A stretch of DNA of 9,553 nt from Burkholderiales bacterium UBA2459 (GCA_002342365.1 DDPV01000020.1:1-9553), one strand, 5' to 3'. Counted from the first letter of the stretch, positions 1 to 6,758 are shown. The notes: generated from the sequence alone by a model not told the origin. Numbers and translations: made by a program.

Positions 1-577
1 CCTTGCCGCTTGACACCAAACCGTTCCATCGCGGCCGGTCAGCGAGCGGCAATCCCAACAAGTCCATGACATGGGCGCAACTGTGACTTACCAAGTCCTC
101 GATGCTCTCGGGCCGGTGATAAAAGGCCGGCACCGGTGGAAAAACGATGCCGCCCATTTCGGTCACGGTTGCCATATTTCGCAGATGCACGAGGTGCAAG
201 GGTGTCTCGCGGGCGAGCAAAACCAATCGACGGCGTTCTTTAAGCGTGACGTCTGCAGCACGCGTGATCAGGTTATCGGCAAAGCCGTGCGCGATCGCAG
301 CAAGGGTTTTCATCGAGCAAGGCGCAATAACCATACCGTCGTGTGCAAACGACCCCGAGGCAATACGGGCACCGATGTTGCGAAAGGCATGTTGTTGATC
401 GGCGAGATCGCTGATCGCCTGGCGTTTGCCTGGCAACTCCTGATCGATGGTGAGCCAACCTGAGGGCGAAACAATCAACTCGCAGTGAACTTGCTGAGCC
501 CGCAGCATTTCAAGCATCCGCAGGCCATAAATCGAGCCGCTAGCGCCTGAAATCGCAACAACGATGCGTTTTTCCAT
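1..577 (-). CDS. ubiX: UbiX flavin prenyltransferase, 3' end cut by window edge
   Basis: UbiX joins a dimethylallyl group to FMN, making the prenyl-FMN cofactor that UbiD needs to decarboxylate the ubiquinone precursor. It is a cytoplasmic flavoprotein. My translation of the open minus-strand frame gives 192 codons with no stop before base 2. The N-terminus has the flavin-binding GASGSIYG motif (residues 11-18). APCSMKT lies at 85-91 and is followed by an AHGFADNLITRAADV stretch; the ARETPL motif is near 122-127 (R123). The sequence ends in a CAHVMDLLGL-type helix typical of the UbiX C-terminus. Relatives are about 190-200 residues, so only a few residues should be missing. ATG at 577 is chosen because it sits directly before the conserved first strand, although no strong ribosome binding site is visible. 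It follows grxD on the same strand after 100 bases. Family assignment is very secure. A paralogous prenyltransferase of another pathway (Pad1-like) cannot be excluded, but the neighbours favour UbiX. Confidence 0.93.
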   Translation of the reverse strand, partial: MEKRIVVAISGASGSIYGLRMLEMLRAQQVHCELIVSPSGWLTIDQELPGKRQAISDLADQQHAFRNIGARIASGSFAHDGMVIAPCSMKTLAAIAHGFADNLITRAADVTLKERRRLVLLARETPLHLVHLRNMATVTEMGGIVFPPVPAFYHRPESIEDLVSHSCAHVMDLLGLPLADRPRWNGLVSSGK

Positions 578-677
578 CGACGCATTCTACTGGCTTGCCG
601 GATTCTCACCACCTGCCAGTGTTTAACCTGCGCTTATCGGCTTTCCGCTGTAGGCGGGATTCAAGCCAGGGTTGCCT

Positions 678-995
678 TCAGCCCTGAGGCGCTTCAACGA
701 TTTTTTGCAATTCGCCCGACTGAAACATTTCCTGCATGATGTCTGAGCCGCCGACGAACTCGCCCTTGATGTAGAGCTGGGGAATCGTAGGCCAGTTGGC
801 GAAGTCCTTGACCGCTTGTCGAACCTCGTCGTCTTCGAGCACATTCACAGTCACGAGATTCTTCACGCCGACCGATTTCAGGATCTGAATCGCGCGACCC
901 GAAAATCCGCACTGGGGAAACTGCGCGGTGCCTTTCATAAAGAGAACGACGGGGTTGTCGGCAACGGTTTTTGAAATAAAGTCTTTAGCGTCCAT
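678..995 (-). CDS. grxD: GrxD, CGFS-type monothiol glutaredoxin
   Basis: This is a monothiol glutaredoxin (Grx4 type) of 105 residues, a normal length for the single-domain bacterial form. Such proteins bind and pass on [2Fe-2S] clusters with glutathione as a ligand, usually with a BolA-family partner, and act little as disulfide reductases. The active-site motif CGFS is at residues 29-32, preceded by KGTAQFPQ. The glutathione-binding elements follow: WPTIPQLYIKGEFVGG at 68-83 (cis-Pro at 72), then SDI at 84-86. The ATG at 995 has a good Shine-Dalgarno sequence, GAGGA at 1007-1003, seven bases upstream. The stop is TGA. It lies 31 bases downstream of prmC and before ubiX on the same strand. 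A promoter-like sequence overlapping the prmC stop suggests that it may be transcribed independently as well as from the cluster. Assignment is essentially certain. Confidence 0.97.
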   Translation of the reverse strand: MDAKDFISKTVADNPVVLFMKGTAQFPQCGFSGRAIQILKSVGVKNLVTVNVLEDDEVRQAVKDFANWPTIPQLYIKGEFVGGSDIMQEMFQSGELQKIVEAPQG

Positions 996-1053
996 GGACT
1001 CGTCCTCGTGTCATATAAAACTGATTCTAGGCAGTTCCTGAAGACCACGTCAA
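996..1053 (-). promoter_or_regulatory. Candidate sigma-70 promoter and ribosome binding site of grxD
   Basis: Reading leftwards, a -35 box TTGACG (1053-1048) is followed after 18 bases by a -10 box TAGAAT (1029-1024). Each matches the consensus at five of six positions. The TAG of the -10 box is the prmC stop codon. Transcription would begin near 1017, leaving a leader of about 22 bases that contains GAGGA (1007-1003) seven bases from the grxD ATG. The -35 box overlaps an 18-bp interrupted palindrome (1050-1067). Recognition is by eye against the consensus; no activity data are available. Confidence 0.55.
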
Positions 1054-1980
1054 ACACTCGTGTTTGAGTGCCTCAAGCAAAGGCGCATGCGGTTTGCTGT
1101 GGCTCAGGCAGGTCACCCGCAAATGTCCGGCGGCGTCGCTTGCGCTAAGCATAAAAAAGAGGCCTTGCGCCTTGCCAAGTCCGCGCACCGCATCGGCTTG
1201 CTGGTAGCCGTGCTCGATCATCAAGACACCGGGGTCGGTGATCAAACCAAGCGCAGACCGTTGCGCAAAGCCCATCATGATCGTTTCGATTGCCCGAAGA
1301 CCGTCGTGCTCATCGCGAAGTGCCAGACGCGGCTCAAAGCGAAGGTCGCCCTGGCCAAGATGCGGATCGTCCGGCGCGAGGTAGGGTGGATTGCTGAGCA
1401 CAAGCGCGAAGGGGACCATCGGTATCGATGCCCACCAGTTGCTTTTGCAAAACTGCAGCGGGTGCCCGGGGCCGAGCAATCGGCCAGCATTGTGCTCGGC
1501 CAGTGTCAGCGCGCTTTGACTGATGTCTGCAGCGATGAGCTTGGCGTCTGGACGATGAAAAGCCAGAGCGATTGCGATGGCGCCGCTACCGGTTCCAAGA
1601 TCGATCGCACTTGCCTCTTCAGGCAGGATTCGGATGGCTGCCTGCACCAGCCATTCGGTCTCAGGGCGGGGAATCAAGACCTGATCGTTGATCGCAAAGC
1701 GAAGGCCAAAAAACTCGCGTGATCCCGTGAGATAGGCCATCGGGTGGCCCGCTGACCGCTTCTGAAGCAGCGTTTCAAAGGCCCGAAGGCAGGTCTCATC
1801 GAGTATGTCCTCATCGTGCGCAATCAGGTACTCGCGCGGCTTGCCAAGCAGCGCTTCAAGCAGCATCAAGCGTTCGAGGCGGCTGACCCGCTGCTCAGTC
1901 CTCATCTGCAGCGCCTGCGCCAGGCTGCAGCTTGCGGGCAGCTTGAGCGGCGCTGCTGGGGGGGGCTCGCGCGCTTCCAA
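1027..1980 (-). CDS. prmC: PrmC, release factor glutamine N5-methyltransferase
   Basis: PrmC uses S-adenosylmethionine to methylate the glutamine of the GGQ motif in release factors 1 and 2, which improves peptide release. The N-terminal helical domain that binds the release factor spans about residues 14-95. PRPETE is at 104-109, the SAM-binding motif DLGTGSG at 127-133, and the catalytic NPPY at 197-200, followed by GDLRFEPRLAL at 211-221. The likely start is TTG at 1980, four bases after the prfA stop. No ATG or GTG lies nearer than Met26, and starting there would remove conserved N-terminal helix. With TTG the protein has 317 residues against 277 in E. coli: about 13 extra at the N-terminus and about 26 after the usual RVT-type end. 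An 8-base homopolymer at codons 6-8 makes the exact start uncertain. The stop is TAG. Function is certain; the N-terminus is not. Confidence 0.95.
   Translation of the reverse strand: MEAREPPPAAPLKLPASCSLAQALQMRTEQRVSRLERLMLLEALLGKPREYLIAHDEDILDETCLRAFETLLQKRSAGHPMAYLTGSREFFGLRFAINDQVLIPRPETEWLVQAAIRILPEEASAIDLGTGSGAIAIALAFHRPDAKLIAADISQSALTLAEHNAGRLLGPGHPLQFCKSNWWASIPMVPFALVLSNPPYLAPDDPHLGQGDLRFEPRLALRDEHDGLRAIETIMMGFAQRSALGLITDPGVLMIEHGYQQADAVRGLGKAQGLFFMLSASDAAGHLRVTCLSHSKPHAPLLEALKHECLTWSSGTA
1050..1067. repeat. Interrupted palindrome over the grxD -35 box
   Basis: TCAAACAC (1050-1057), then TC, then GTGTTTGA (1060-1067): two exact 8-base arms with a 2-base centre. It lies within the last codons of prmC and covers part of the grxD -35 box. 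The symmetry and position are those of a repressor site. No T-run follows on either strand, so it does not look like a terminator. Some 8-base-arm palindromes are expected by chance in a window this long, so the function is inference only. Confidence 0.35.
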
Positions 1981-1983
1981 GCC

Positions 1984-3063
1984 TTAGGGTTCGCCGAGGC
2001 TCGCGAGTAAGTCGGCTTGATGCGCTGCAGCGAGTGCATCAAGCAACTCATCGATGTCACCATCGAGCATCGCTGCGATCCGGTAGAGCGTTAAGTTGAT
2101 CCGGTGATCGGTTACACGCCCTTGCGGAAAATTGTAGGTGCGGATGCGCTCGGAGCGGTCACCCGAGCCGATCAGGCTCTTGCGATGCGCGGATTCCTTC
2201 GCCTGCGCTTCCCGATCGCGTTGATCGCGAATGCGTGCAATCAGAACCTGCATGGCCTTATCGCGATTACGGTGCTGGCTACGGTCGTCCTGGCATTCGG
2301 CAACGATGCCGCTTGGCAAATGGGTGATCCGCACCGCTGACTCGGTCTTGTTCACATGCTGGCCTCCGGCACCTGAAGCGCGAAACACGTCGATCCGCAG
2401 CTCGCCTGGGTCGATCACGATATCGCCCATGTCATCGCCCTCTGCGAGCACTGCAACTGTGCAGGCAGAGGTATGGATACGACCTTGCGATTCGGTCACC
2501 GGAATACGCTGGACCCGATGGCCGCCAGACTCAAATTTCATGCGGGAAAAAACCGATTCGCCTGCGACGCGGACCACGACCTCTTTGTAGCCGCCGAGTT
2601 CGGATTCGCTGGCCGAGAGTAATTCGCTTTTCCAGCCTCGCCGCTCGGCGTAACGCAAATACATCCGCAACAGGTCGCCGGCGAACAAGGCCGACTCGTC
2701 GCCACCGGTACCTGCCCGGATTTCCAAAAGCACATCGCGATGATCGTTGGGATCTTTCGGAAGCATCAAGGTTTCCAGCAAGGCCAATGCGTTTGTCATC
2801 CGCTGCTGCGCTTCGGCTTCCTCCTCCTTGGCCCAGGCGCCCAATTCAGGGTCTTGCGTCATCTCGCGTGCAGCGAGCAAATCCTGGTTTGCCTGCTGCC
2901 AGGCGTGGAAATGCTCCATCAGCTGGCTCAATTCGGCGTGCTCGCGATGGTATTGACGCAAGGCCTTGGGGTCTTTGAGCAATTGATCGCCCGACAGCAG
3001 CCGATTGACGTCCTCAAGTCGCTGGGCTTGCTGCTCAAGTTTTTGAGTCATCGACGGTTTCAT
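1984..3063 (-). CDS. prfA: PrfA, peptide chain release factor 1
   Basis: RF1 recognises UAA and UAG in the ribosomal A site and triggers hydrolysis of peptidyl-tRNA. The 359 residues match the family length (E. coli 360). The stop-codon-reading tripeptide is PVT at 188-190, the RF1-type PxT that separates it from the SPF of RF2. The peptidyl-transferase motif GAGGQHVNKT is at 231-240, with Gln235 the residue methylated by PrmC. The N-terminus MKPSMTQKLE resembles the E. coli start MKPSIVAKLE, which supports ATG at 3063 over the internal ATG at 3051. No Shine-Dalgarno sequence is visible upstream. A six-codon reading frame overlaps the start as ATGA. The stop is TAA, and prmC follows in the same frame after one codon. 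This hemA-prfA-prmC order is shared by many gamma- and betaproteobacteria. Confidence 0.98.
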   Translation of the reverse strand: MKPSMTQKLEQQAQRLEDVNRLLSGDQLLKDPKALRQYHREHAELSQLMEHFHAWQQANQDLLAAREMTQDPELGAWAKEEEAEAQQRMTNALALLETLMLPKDPNDHRDVLLEIRAGTGGDESALFAGDLLRMYLRYAERRGWKSELLSASESELGGYKEVVVRVAGESVFSRMKFESGGHRVQRIPVTESQGRIHTSACTVAVLAEGDDMGDIVIDPGELRIDVFRASGAGGQHVNKTESAVRITHLPSGIVAECQDDRSQHRNRDKAMQVLIARIRDQRDREAQAKESAHRKSLIGSGDRSERIRTYNFPQGRVTDHRINLTLYRIAAMLDGDIDELLDALAAAHQADLLASLGEP

Positions 3064-3192
3064 CGTTGGGGGCAGGGCATGGCGTTGACGGTTGAGCTGT
3101 TAGGCGCAGCAGTATGCGGAAAGCCTGGTGGGGCAAAAGGCTCGGGCGGTTTGTGCCAGGCGATACAGCCAGGCAGCTTGCGAAAAGGGTCG
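3064..3192. other. hemA-prfA intergenic spacer
   Basis: This 129-base spacer is the longest in the window. Read leftwards I find no convincing -10/-35 pair and no stem followed by T residues, so prfA is probably transcribed with hemA. The only structure noted is a short reading frame, ATG at 3080 to TGA at 3060, encoding MPCPQR and overlapping the prfA ATG. No conserved RNA element was recognised. Confidence 0.5.
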
Positions 3193-4515
3193 CTAAGACT
3201 CCGCGGCTTTCAGGGTCAACCGCTTGGAGGGCCGGTGCAAGCGGTCAAGACGCTTGCCGTGCGCGCGATTGGGCAGCCAGAGAGACTCCTGCGCCTCCGA
3301 ACCCAGCCCTGCAGCGTCTTGGAGCATTTGCGTCGGGCCGTGCAAGAACTTTGCCGTGAGTGCCAGCGACAGCCCCTCGATCACCTGGGCGGGATCATCG
3401 CCCTTGGCAAGCTGACGCATCGCACGCTCGAGCTCGAGTCGGCGAAGCGCCTGCGCTTTATCGTGTAATTCCTGGATCGCCGGTACCGCCCGACGCCTTG
3501 CCAACCAGTGCATAAAATGCTCGACCCGGGCTTCGATGATGGCTTCGGCCTGTGATGCGGCTTGCCGTCGATTCGCCATGCCCTGGCGGACGACGTCGCC
3601 AAGGTCATCGACGGTGTAGAGGAAAACGTCAGGCAAGCGGGAAACTTCCGGTTCGATGTCGCGTGGCACAGCGAGGTCGACCATAAACAGGGGTTTGTGG
3701 CGGCGGGCTTTCAACGCCCGCTCGACCATCCCCAAGCCGATGATAGGCAGCGAGCTGGCGGTGCAACTGACGACGATGTCAAATTCATGCAAACGGTTGG
3801 AAATCGCCGAAAGCTCCATGCTCTGGGCTGCAAAGCGTCGCCCAAGCTGTTGAGCCCGGTCAAGGCTCCGGTTTGCCACCAGCATCGCCTTCGGGCGCCG
3901 GGCAGCAAAATGCGTGGCGGCAAGCTCAATCATCTCGCCTGCCCCGACAAAAAGCACCCGCGTGTCTTCGATACGTTCGAAAATGCGCTCGGCAAGACGC
4001 ACCGCTGCCGCTGCTAGCGATACCGACTGTGAGCCAATGTCCGTTTGCGTACGCACCTCTTTGGCCACCGCAAAGCTGCGCTGAAAAAGCTGGTGCAAAT
4101 GCGGTCCGAGTGAACCTGCTTCATGCGCAGTCCGCACCGCATCTTTCATTTGCCCAAGAATTTGAGCCTCGCCAAGCACCATCGAATCAAGTCCGCTGGC
4201 AACCCTGAAGGCATGGCGCACGGTTTGATCACCAGGCAGGGTATAGGTGTGGCTGCGCACTTCGTTCGGCTTTAGCCCGCCATGCGCAGCAATCCACTTT
4301 TCGAGCACAGCGCCGGCCTGCTGCGGATCCGGGGTTGCGCCATAAATCTCGGTGCGGTTACAAGTCGACAAAATCGCAGATTCGCAGAGCACTTCGCCAA
4401 CCCGCGCTTTGAGGTCTTGCGCGGCTTTGATCAGACTTTCCCCGGCAAAAGCCACCCGCTCACGCATCGCAAGCGGTGCGCTTTGATGGTTGAGTCCGAG
4501 GGTGAGAAGTTGCAT
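3193..4515 (-). CDS. hemA: HemA, glutamyl-tRNA reductase
   Basis: HemA reduces glutamyl-tRNA(Glu) with NADPH to glutamate-1-semialdehyde, the committed step of the C5 route to 5-aminolevulinate and haem. The protein has 440 residues, slightly more than the 418 of E. coli. The catalytic cysteine is Cys52 in STCNRTEIY (50-58). The substrate-domain motif SGLDSMVLGEAQILGQMK is at 107-124. The NADPH-binding Rossmann motif GAGEM is at 191-195. Conserved VDLAVPRDIEP is at 279-289, and the C-terminal helical dimerisation domain begins near 325. The last 30 or so residues are basic and look variable. ATG at 4515 begins with MQLLTLGLNH, like the E. coli MTLLALGINH. An AGGA lies about 12 bases upstream, rather far for a ribosome binding site. 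The stop is TAG. It follows ilvA on the same strand after 82 bases and heads the hemA-prfA-prmC run. Confidence 0.98.
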   Translation of the reverse strand: MQLLTLGLNHQSAPLAMRERVAFAGESLIKAAQDLKARVGEVLCESAILSTCNRTEIYGATPDPQQAGAVLEKWIAAHGGLKPNEVRSHTYTLPGDQTVRHAFRVASGLDSMVLGEAQILGQMKDAVRTAHEAGSLGPHLHQLFQRSFAVAKEVRTQTDIGSQSVSLAAAAVRLAERIFERIEDTRVLFVGAGEMIELAATHFAARRPKAMLVANRSLDRAQQLGRRFAAQSMELSAISNRLHEFDIVVSCTASSLPIIGLGMVERALKARRHKPLFMVDLAVPRDIEPEVSRLPDVFLYTVDDLGDVVRQGMANRRQAASQAEAIIEARVEHFMHWLARRRAVPAIQELHDKAQALRRLELERAMRQLAKGDDPAQVIEGLSLALTAKFLHGPTQMLQDAAGLGSEAQESLWLPNRAHGKRLDRLHRPSKRLTLKAAES

Positions 4516-4597
4516 GGTCGATCGGTTTCCTGGCGCTGCAAGGCAATGTCAAGACGGGATGAAGAGCCCCGCATCGACGGTTGCACGGCAACGAACA

Positions 4598-6124
4598 TTA
4601 ACGCAAAGGCGGACGCAAGAACAAATGATAGGCCGGATTGTCGGTTTCCTCCACATGGGGGTAGCCCAAACCTGCCAGAAAGTGTTGGAATGCGGACTCA
4701 TCACCTGCCGGCACCTGGAGACCGACCAATACCCGGCCAAAGTCAGCGCCATGGTTGCGGTAGTGAAAAAGCGAAATGTTCCACTCAGGGTGCATCTGGG
4801 TGAGAAAGCGTGACAGCGCACCGGGGCGCTCTGGAAACTCGAATCGGAAAATCCGCTCGTTTTCAGCCTGCAGCGAGCTGCCACCGACCAGATGGCGAAT
4901 ATGCAGCTTGGCCATTTCATCATCGGTAAGGTTAATCGTCTCGAGGCCTTCGTGAGCGAAGGCGCTGGCGATGTGATTGGCTTCAGAACGTTCCTGGATT
5001 TGTATCCCCACAAAGACATGGGCAAGCGTCAAGTCGCTCATCCGGTAATTGAACTCGGTCACATTGCGCTCGCCAATAAGCGCGCAGAATCGCTTGAAGG
5101 AGCCACGCTGCTCCGGAATCGTGACCGCGAAGATGGCCTCGCGTTGCTCACCCACTTCGGCGCGTTCGGACACAAAGCGCAGGCGGTCAAAATTCATGTT
5201 AGCCCCGCAGGCAATCGCCACCAAGGTCTTGCCCTGAGCCTGTCCAGGCCGCTCGGCCCACGCCTTGACGCCGGCAATCGAAAGTGCGCCAGCAGGCTCC
5301 ATAATCGATCGGGTGTCCTGAAACACATCCTTGATGGCGGCACAAACGGCATCGGTGTTCACGCAAATCACTTCGTCGACAAACTGCTTGGCCAGCGCGA
5401 AGGTCTCGACGCCGACTTGTTTGACTGCGGTGCCGTCTGAAAAAATACCCACTTCATCAAGAATCACCCTGCTTCCGCAGGCAAGCGACTGCGCCATGGC
5501 ATTGGAATCGTCGGTTTGCACGCCGATGATGCGAATGTCCGGCCTGATTTGTTTGACGTAGGCCGCAATCCCGGCAATCAGACCGCCGCCTCCGATGGGA
5601 ACGAAAATTGCCTCAATCGGGTCTGCGTGTTGGCGCAGAATTTCCATCCCGATCGTTCCCTGCCCTGCGATCACATCGGGATCGTCAAAGGGGTGAACAA
5701 AGCTCAGGCCCCGCTTTTGTTGCAAACTGACTGCATGACTGTAGGCATCACTGTAACTGTCCCCCGCCAAGACCACTTCAGCATGCCTTGCACGTACCGC
5801 CTCGACTTTGACGGCAGGCGTGGTGACCGGCATCACAATCACTGCAAGGCAGCCAAGCTGTTGGGCGGCAAGAGCAACCCCCTGGGCATGGTTACCGGCC
5901 GAGGCCGCAATCACGCCTTTTGCGCGTTCTTCAGCGCTCAGTTGCACCATCTTGTTGTAGGCGCCGCGCAACTTGAAGGAGAAGACGCTTTGCATGTCTT
6001 CGCGCTTGAGCAAGAGGCGCTGACCGATTCTTGCCGAAAGCGCTGGGGCGAGTTCGAGGGGCGTCTCCCGCGCGACGTCGTAAACACGCGCTGTAAGAAT
6101 GCGTTTCAGATAATCGATTGGCAT
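4598..6124 (-). CDS. ilvA: IlvA, biosynthetic threonine deaminase
   Basis: IlvA is a PLP enzyme that converts threonine to 2-oxobutanoate and ammonia, the first step of isoleucine synthesis. It has 508 residues (E. coli 514). The PLP Schiff-base lysine is Lys51 in SFKLRGAYNKM (49-59). The asparagine loop SAGNHAQG is at 75-82, and the phosphate-binding glycine loop GGGG at 178-181. EPAGA is at 276-280. The C-terminus carries two ACT-like regulatory domains, about residues 328-400 and 424-503, each beginning with a strand and PEQRGSFKRF or PERPGALSRF. This is the long, feedback-inhibited biosynthetic form, expected to respond to isoleucine and valine, rather than the short catabolic TdcB. ATG at 6124 gives the conserved N-terminus MPIDYLKRIL; only a weak GGGG lies upstream. 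The stop is TAA. It diverges from yqaA with 53 bases between start codons. No leader peptide or attenuator was seen. Confidence 0.97.
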   Translation of the reverse strand: MPIDYLKRILTARVYDVARETPLELAPALSARIGQRLLLKREDMQSVFSFKLRGAYNKMVQLSAEERAKGVIAASAGNHAQGVALAAQQLGCLAVIVMPVTTPAVKVEAVRARHAEVVLAGDSYSDAYSHAVSLQQKRGLSFVHPFDDPDVIAGQGTIGMEILRQHADPIEAIFVPIGGGGLIAGIAAYVKQIRPDIRIIGVQTDDSNAMAQSLACGSRVILDEVGIFSDGTAVKQVGVETFALAKQFVDEVICVNTDAVCAAIKDVFQDTRSIMEPAGALSIAGVKAWAERPGQAQGKTLVAIACGANMNFDRLRFVSERAEVGEQREAIFAVTIPEQRGSFKRFCALIGERNVTEFNYRMSDLTLAHVFVGIQIQERSEANHIASAFAHEGLETINLTDDEMAKLHIRHLVGGSSLQAENERIFRFEFPERPGALSRFLTQMHPEWNISLFHYRNHGADFGRVLVGLQVPAGDESAFQHFLAGLGYPHVEETDNPAYHLFLRPPLR

Positions 6125-6177
6125 GGCAAGCTGACCCCGAAGCGTTCAAGCCGCCATGTTAGACCGGCTTGCTGTTG

Positions 6178-6708
6178 ATGACTGCTGAGCTCGAAGCCTT
6201 CCTGAGCGCCGCACTGGCATGGTTTGCGCTGCCGCAAATCGGCTTATCGGCTGTTTTCATCACCGCGTTTGTGTCAGCAACCCTTTTGCCGATGGGCTCA
6301 GAGCCGGTGGTTTTTGGCTATGTGAAGCTTCACCCGGATCAGTTCTGGCTCACGATCGGGCTTGCAACCCTTGGCAACAGCTTGGGCAGCGCACTGGGCT
6401 ACTGGATGGGGAGGGGTGCGAAAAGCGCAGCCGATGCGCTCGGTGTGGTCGGCCGCGATGGCGGTAAGACTTATCTGCGGTGGCTTGAGCGTATGGGCCC
6501 TAAAGCGCTTTTGCTTGCCTGGTTGCCGGTTGTGGGTGACCCCCTGTGTGCGGTGGCGGGATGGCTCCGGTTTGCGTTTTGGCCATGCCTTGTCTGGATA
6601 ACCGTAGGCAAGTTTTTGCGCTACCTCACGCTGATTTGGCTCTTGCTGGAAGTGCCTGATGATTTCTGGCGGTCGCTGCTTCCGCAAAGCCTGGGGTTAA
6701 CGCCTTGA
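6178..6708 (+). CDS. yqaA: YqaA-family inner membrane protein (DedA-like)
   Basis: A 176-residue membrane protein of the YqaA family, related to the DedA/VTT (SNARE-associated) group. Its function is unknown; DedA relatives are linked to lipid flipping and envelope homeostasis, and extending that here is inference. Four hydrophobic segments lie at about residues 14-38, 54-76, 108-130 and 133-157. Motifs closely match E. coli YqaA as I recall it: FVSATLLPMGSEPVV (31-45), GNSLGSALGYWMGR (66-79), LPVVGDPLCAVAGWLR (116-131) and GKFLRY (144-149). It is about 34 residues longer than the E. coli protein (142), with extra residues at both ends. ATG at 6178 is preferred; in-frame TTG codons at 6169 and 6175 are alternatives, and no clear Shine-Dalgarno sequence is present. 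It is read away from ilvA and towards the oxidoreductase gene, 83 bases upstream of it. Confidence 0.88.
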   Translation: MTAELEAFLSAALAWFALPQIGLSAVFITAFVSATLLPMGSEPVVFGYVKLHPDQFWLTIGLATLGNSLGSALGYWMGRGAKSAADALGVVGRDGGKTYLRWLERMGPKALLLAWLPVVGDPLCAVAGWLRFAFWPCLVWITVGKFLRYLTLIWLLLEVPDDFWRSLLPQSLGLTP

Positions 6709-6758
6709 GACGGCGCTTTGACGTTGTGGACAAATGCTGCGCCGCAGCTGAGCCTACG

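Noticed and set aside
291..298. GCGATCGC octamer, and frequent GATCG-type words elsewhere in the window.
   Set aside because: Seen in coding sequence and compatible with codon preferences; no regular spacing or strand pattern was visible.
635..690. Inverted repeats near the grxD stop (CAGGG/CCCTG and CCGC/GCGG) as a terminator before ubiX.
   Set aside because: Stems of four or five bases without a T-run, so termination there cannot be supported.
1060..1722. Plus-strand open frame of 220 codons antisense to prmC.
   Set aside because: Low-complexity composition rich in Arg, Lys, Ala and His, no recognisable motif, and full overlap with a secure gene.
3427..3438. Twelve-base perfect palindrome CTCGAGCTCGAG inside hemA.
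   Set aside because: It encodes a repetitive Leu-Glu-Leu-Glu helix segment within a conserved coding region, and nothing suggests a regulatory role.
2740..3468. Plus-strand open frame of 242 codons antisense to prfA and hemA, spanning their spacer.
   Set aside because: Both minus-strand genes are certain from motifs. The antisense translation shows no recognisable domain, and long antisense frames are common at this GC content.
4547..4552. Perfect TTGACA on the minus strand upstream of hemA.
   Set aside because: At 16-18 bases downstream there is no hexamer with more than two or three matches to TATAAT, and a start there would leave almost no leader. Not called as a promoter.
4579..4591. 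GTTGC-ACG-GCAAC hairpin between ilvA and hemA as a terminator.
   Set aside because: Five-base stem with a three-base loop and no T-run on the leftward-transcribed strand.
5516..6178. Plus-strand open frame of 220 codons antisense to the ilvA 5' half.
   Set aside because: It covers the PLP-binding half of a secure gene, and its translation resembles no family I know.
6736..6748. GCTGC-GCC-GCAGC inverted repeat after yqaA as a terminator.
   Set aside because: Short stem and no following T-run; it lies instead in the upstream region of the next gene.
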